Of a stretch of 54,133 nucleotides of DNA, positions 51,742-54,133 are shown piece after piece. The first letter of the stretch is position 1. Each line of letters opens with the position of its first letter. Under the pieces are notes generated by a model. It did no database searches. It was not told the DNA's origin and saw only the letters and a program-made list of their open reading frames with translations. The position numbers and the translations under genes were made by a program. This DNA is from UBA1205 sp045598105 (GTDB lineage: Bacteria > Bacteroidota > Bacteroidia > Bacteroidales > WCHB1-69). The stretch lies in the NCBI GenBank assembly GCA_045598105.1, contig JAZLLK010000068.1, positions 1 through 54,133 on the forward strand, in the 5' to 3' direction.

Positions 51742-52491
51742 ATGATGAATAGTGAACAATTAGAACAAGTATTGAGCATGTCTGATACACAGGCCTTGTC
51801 AGAATTGGAGCAGGAGGTGCAAAAGTATCCTTATTGTACCATTATGCGATGGTTGAGTGTAAATGGTGATAAGAGTGTGTTGGCCGTAATGGTGCCATAT
51901 AGGCAGCAGTTGTATAATTTTTTTCATAGAGAAGAATCAGTGAATGAATCTGCTAATGTGGTGCAGCCCGAGCAGGTATCAGATGCGGCTGTAACTGATG
52001 TGGCTCCATTGCCGGCAGCGTCAGTGGCGGAAAGTGCTATAATACCTCAAGTATCGGTAAAAGATGAAAAAAAAGAAGACGATGCCATGGCTATATTGCA
52101 ACGCAGACTTAATGAATTGCAGCGTGTAGTCGTGCACGAACCATTGGCGGCAGTGGCAGAGGAAGAAACTTATGAAGAAGAAGTTACGGAAAGTACTTTA
52201 TCGGTAGATGAGCTTATAGAACGTTATAATACCATGCCGCCACCGCATGTGCAGCCTATAGCGGAAGATGACATGTATGAGGACTCCCGTTACAAGGATT
52301 ATGGCAAAAGCAGTGTGCAGGAAAAAACCAATATAGTGAGTGAAACTTTGGCACAATTATACGAAAATCAGGGCGCATATGACCATGCTTTGAAAATTTA
52401 TGAGGTATTAAGTAAAAATAATCCAGAAAAAAGTGGTACCTTTGCAAATCGCATAGAAGAAATAAAAATAAAGAAAAACAAAATAAAGTAA
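51742..52491 (+). CDS. TPR-like hypothetical protein
   Basis: 249 residues, no signal. N-terminal helices (MNSEQLEQVLSMSDTQALSELEQEVQKYPYCTIMRWL), a low-complexity acidic and Ala/Val middle, and at residues ~190-240 one TPR-like repeat (SETLAQLYENQGAYDHALKIYEVLSKNNPEKSGTFANRIEEI). Function unknown; conserved between lptE and secG. Its last codons carry the -7 element for secG. Confidence 0.75.
   Translation: MMNSEQLEQVLSMSDTQALSELEQEVQKYPYCTIMRWLSVNGDKSVLAVMVPYRQQLYNFFHREESVNESANVVQPEQVSDAAVTDVAPLPAASVAESAIIPQVSVKDEKKEDDAMAILQRRLNELQRVVVHEPLAAVAEEETYEEEVTESTLSVDELIERYNTMPPPHVQPIAEDDMYEDSRYKDYGKSSVQEKTNIVSETLAQLYENQGAYDHALKIYEVLSKNNPEKSGTFANRIEEIKIKKNKIK
52437..52444 (+). promoter_or_regulatory. 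Internal -7 element TACCTTTG for secG
   Basis: Within the coding end of the TPR-like gene (GTFAN codons), 53 bases before the secG ATG. Confidence 0.6.
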
Positions 52492-52497
52492 AGTAAC

Positions 52498-52854
52498 ATG
52501 TTATACACAATAATTATTATAGTTATTATCATAGCTTCTATATTGTTAGGCTTAGTAGTGTTGATGCAAAATTCTAAGGGTGGCGGTTTATCCTCTACAT
52601 TCTCATCGTCTAATCAAATAATGGGTGTAAGAAAAACCACTGATTTTATGGAAAAAGCCACATGGACATTGGCCATCATTATAGTGCTTTTGTGCTTTGT
52701 ATCCAGTTTTATGGCCAGTGCAAAACATAAGCACGTAGAAGTGGAAGGTAGTAAGGCTACACAAGCCAAATCAGAAGTGACAGTTCCTATAGCTCCGGCA
52801 GCTCCGGCAGCAGCATTGCCTACTGAAGCGGCTCCTGTGGCAGCAGAAGAATAA
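52498..52854 (+). CDS. secG: Preprotein translocase subunit SecG
   Basis: 118 residues: two membrane helices (IIIIVIIIASILLGLVVLM and TWTLAIIIVLLCFVSSFMA) around the SecG loop NSKGGGLSSTFSSSNQIMGVRKTTDFMEKA, then a ~40-residue Ala/Pro-rich tail. Part of SecYEG. Terminator after the stop. Confidence 0.95.
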   Translation: MLYTIIIIVIIIASILLGLVVLMQNSKGGGLSSTFSSSNQIMGVRKTTDFMEKATWTLAIIIVLLCFVSSFMASAKHKHVEVEGSKATQAKSEVTVPIAPAAPAAALPTEAAPVAAEE

Positions 52855-52871
52855 TATATTGGATATCTTAT

Positions 52872-52917
52872 AAAAAACAGACAAAAAGAGTGAATTTTCT
52901 ATTGTCTGTTTTTTTTT
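52872..52917 (+). terminator. Intrinsic terminator after secG
   Basis: AACAGACAA (52876-52884) pairs with TTGTCTGTT (52902-52910), extended by A/T runs, ending in T8 or more. Confidence 0.85.
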
Positions 52918-52927
52918 CATAAAAAAA

Positions 52928-52967
52928 ATGATACCTCAGGCAATAAAAATGAGAAAACAGGTATCAT
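52928..52967. repeat. Inverted repeat ahead of the right-edge gene
   Basis: ATGATACCT (52928-52936) and AGGTATCAT (52959-52967), perfect 9-base arms, 22-base spacer. The left arm includes TACCTCAG, a degenerate -7. Possible leader hairpin or operator. Confidence 0.45.
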
Positions 52968-52999
52968 CTAAGTATAGAAATTCATAAAAGAAAGAATAT

Positions 53000-54133
53000 A
53001 TGAAAAAGTTAGTATTATTCACAATGGTAACAGCCATGATATTTGCCAATAGTGTAATGGCTCAATGTCCTAATTTGAACCTGGCATTTGGTAATTTGGT
53101 TAACTGGCAGTGTTATCACGGCGGCTGTGCCAGTGGAAATTATCACTGTACACCTACAGCTGCCATACCCGGTAATCACACAGTATTGAGTGCTTTGCAG
53201 CTTACAGCAGCCGGTGACATGGCTGACCCTGTATGTTCAGTAATAGATAAGGTGCCCTCAGGGTATGCTTATTCTATGCAGTTAGGTAATAACGGTACCG
53301 GTGCAGAGGTAGATGCCGTATCATACACCATGACCATAGACAGTACCAATGACTTGCTTATATTATCATTTGCCTGGGTAATGGAGAACCCCGGTCATAG
53401 TGAAGACGAGCAGCCGTTGTTTATGATGTGTATATATGACACAGCAGGTCACCAATTGAATTTGCCTTGCGGATGTGTTAACTTTGTATCCAGTGGCAGT
53501 ATAACAGGTTTGGCTTGTAATACCTCAAGTGTGGTAGCCAAGGACTGGACAACAGTCGGTTTTAGTTTGGAACCCCTAATAGGGCAAACTATAGTAATTC
53601 GTTACGAAGTACGTGACTGTACATTGAGCGGGCACTATGGTTATGCTTATTTGGTAGCCGAATGCAGGGCCATGACTATTGACTTAACTTATTGTGAAGG
53701 TCAAAGTGCAGCCCGTTTGAAAGCGCCGGAAGGATTTAATGCCTATACATGGAGCCGAAGTTCCCAGCCGAACTGGCATGCGTACACTAAGCAAATAAAT
53801 ATTCAAAACCCCTTGGACGGTGAGGAATTTACCTGTACCATTACTTCAGAATTGGGTTGTACTTCTACACTTAAAACCATTATAGCCAAAACATCTATAG
53901 ACGCCAGTTTTGTATTTGGTGTAGAATACAACAGCAAGCATTGGGTGAATATAGAAGATGTAAACCACATGAATAATTTAGGTATATTCCAAAATTATTA
54001 TGACACCTGTACCCGTACGGTTACGTTTGTGGATATGTCAAATGTGGTGAATAGTAAAAAAGATAATGTATTGTGGGAAGTGGAAGGAACCAACTTTATG
54101 TCGCAGGATTCCTTGTGGACATTCACCTTCCCT
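53000..54133 (+). CDS. Large secreted protein, 5' part
   Basis: Open to the window end with no stop: 378 residues seen. Signal peptide MKKLVLFTMVTAMIFANSVMAQ. The mature part is rich in Cys, Thr and aromatic residues. A first ~200-residue stretch has a jelly-roll look (GAEVDAVSYTMTIDSTNDLLILSFAWVMENPGHS, QPLFMMCIYDTAG); after it come Ig/PKD-like pieces (CEGQSAARLKAPEGFNAYTWSRSSQPNW, GEEFTCTITSELGCTSTLKT), a pattern of long Bacteroidota surface proteins, often T9SS cargo. The C-terminus is outside the window. Confidence 0.75.
   Translation, partial: MKKLVLFTMVTAMIFANSVMAQCPNLNLAFGNLVNWQCYHGGCASGNYHCTPTAAIPGNHTVLSALQLTAAGDMADPVCSVIDKVPSGYAYSMQLGNNGTGAEVDAVSYTMTIDSTNDLLILSFAWVMENPGHSEDEQPLFMMCIYDTAGHQLNLPCGCVNFVSSGSITGLACNTSSVVAKDWTTVGFSLEPLIGQTIVIRYEVRDCTLSGHYGYAYLVAECRAMTIDLTYCEGQSAARLKAPEGFNAYTWSRSSQPNWHAYTKQINIQNPLDGEEFTCTITSELGCTSTLKTIIAKTSIDASFVFGVEYNSKHWVNIEDVNHMNNLGIFQNYYDTCTRTVTFVDMSNVVNSKKDNVLWEVEGTNFMSQDSLWTFTFP

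Noticed and set aside
1..54133. CRISPR array, insertion sequences, integrated phage, rRNA operon
   Set aside because: No regularly spaced repeats, transposase or phage structural gene was seen; one phage-like small protein is not enough to call a prophage.

Overview
The window looks like chromosomal DNA of a Bacteroidota bacterium, probably Bacteroidales or a near relative; I would not name a genus. The evidence is a repeated TAnnTTTG (-7) promoter element in front of about twenty transcription units, start codons that almost never carry a Shine-Dalgarno sequence, a secreted protein with a type IX secretion (T9SS) C-terminal sorting domain, proteins of the DUF1573 and DUF3078 kinds typical of this phylum, KDO/lipid A genes, and the linkages rplM-rpsI-rpsB-tsf and rpsU-xerC-hpf. 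Ile codon ATA strongly dominates in ordinary genes. There is no prophage, insertion sequence, CRISPR array or rRNA operon, and one tRNA (Glu). Almost everything is core chromosome; the two ends cut through surface or secreted proteins.

Layout. 1-0.8 kb: 3' end of a DUF1566-like secreted protein. 0.9-8.6 kb: DUF1573 protein, cysS, lgt, sufD, an ABC-F ATPase and the N-terminal half of a split transketolase. 8.7-17.5 kb: LptF/G permease, a GT4 glycosyltransferase, a sigma-54 response regulator, a C69 dipeptidase, a Pif1/RecD-like helicase with an HRDC-like tail, and aroA. 17.6-20.5 kb: rfbA and a nucleotide-sugar epimerase/dehydratase, a small Cas4-like nuclease, and a decayed copy of the DUF1566 gene at the left edge. 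20.6-25.3 kb: outer-membrane protein, ilvE, S41 protease, nitroreductase. 25.6-28.3 kb: rplM-rpsI-rpsB-tsf. 28.5-37.3 kb: SPFH/NfeD pair, lpxH, an unknown protein, tRNA-Glu, a PlsC-like acyltransferase, cvpA, mlaF-mlaE, a small lipoprotein, a SprT-like protein and manC. 37.3-44 kb: sufB, GT2, rpsT, a phage-like small protein, waaA and two outer-membrane proteins. 44.2-54.1 kb: htpG, a T9SS cargo protein, rpsU-xerC-hpf, a TonB-domain protein, a sigma-54 activator, lptE, a TPR-like protein, secG and the start of a large secreted protein.

How the parts fit. Envelope building recurs: lgt, LptF/G, lptE, lpxH, waaA, mlaFE, PlsC-like, two glycosyltransferases and nucleotide-sugar enzymes. The genes are spread over small transcription units, each usually with its own TAnnTTTG promoter and often an intrinsic terminator. 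Several systems are split: sufB and sufD lie 32 kb apart with no sufC, the transketolase lacks its C-terminal half, and mlaFE lacks an MCE (mlaD) gene.

The observations I rate highest are regulatory. hpf (and less strongly rpsU) carries a Shine-Dalgarno sequence in a genome that otherwise lacks them. The xerC promoter is built into the stem of the rpsU terminator. A promoter immediately followed by a terminator could make a ~40-nt RNA between the GT2 gene and rpsT. A -24/-12 sigma-54 promoter match sits ahead of rfbA. The pseudogene, the stand-alone Cas4-like nuclease and a 27-bp palindrome at the start of the T9SS-cargo transcript also merit checking. I did not find an obviously new multi-gene system.
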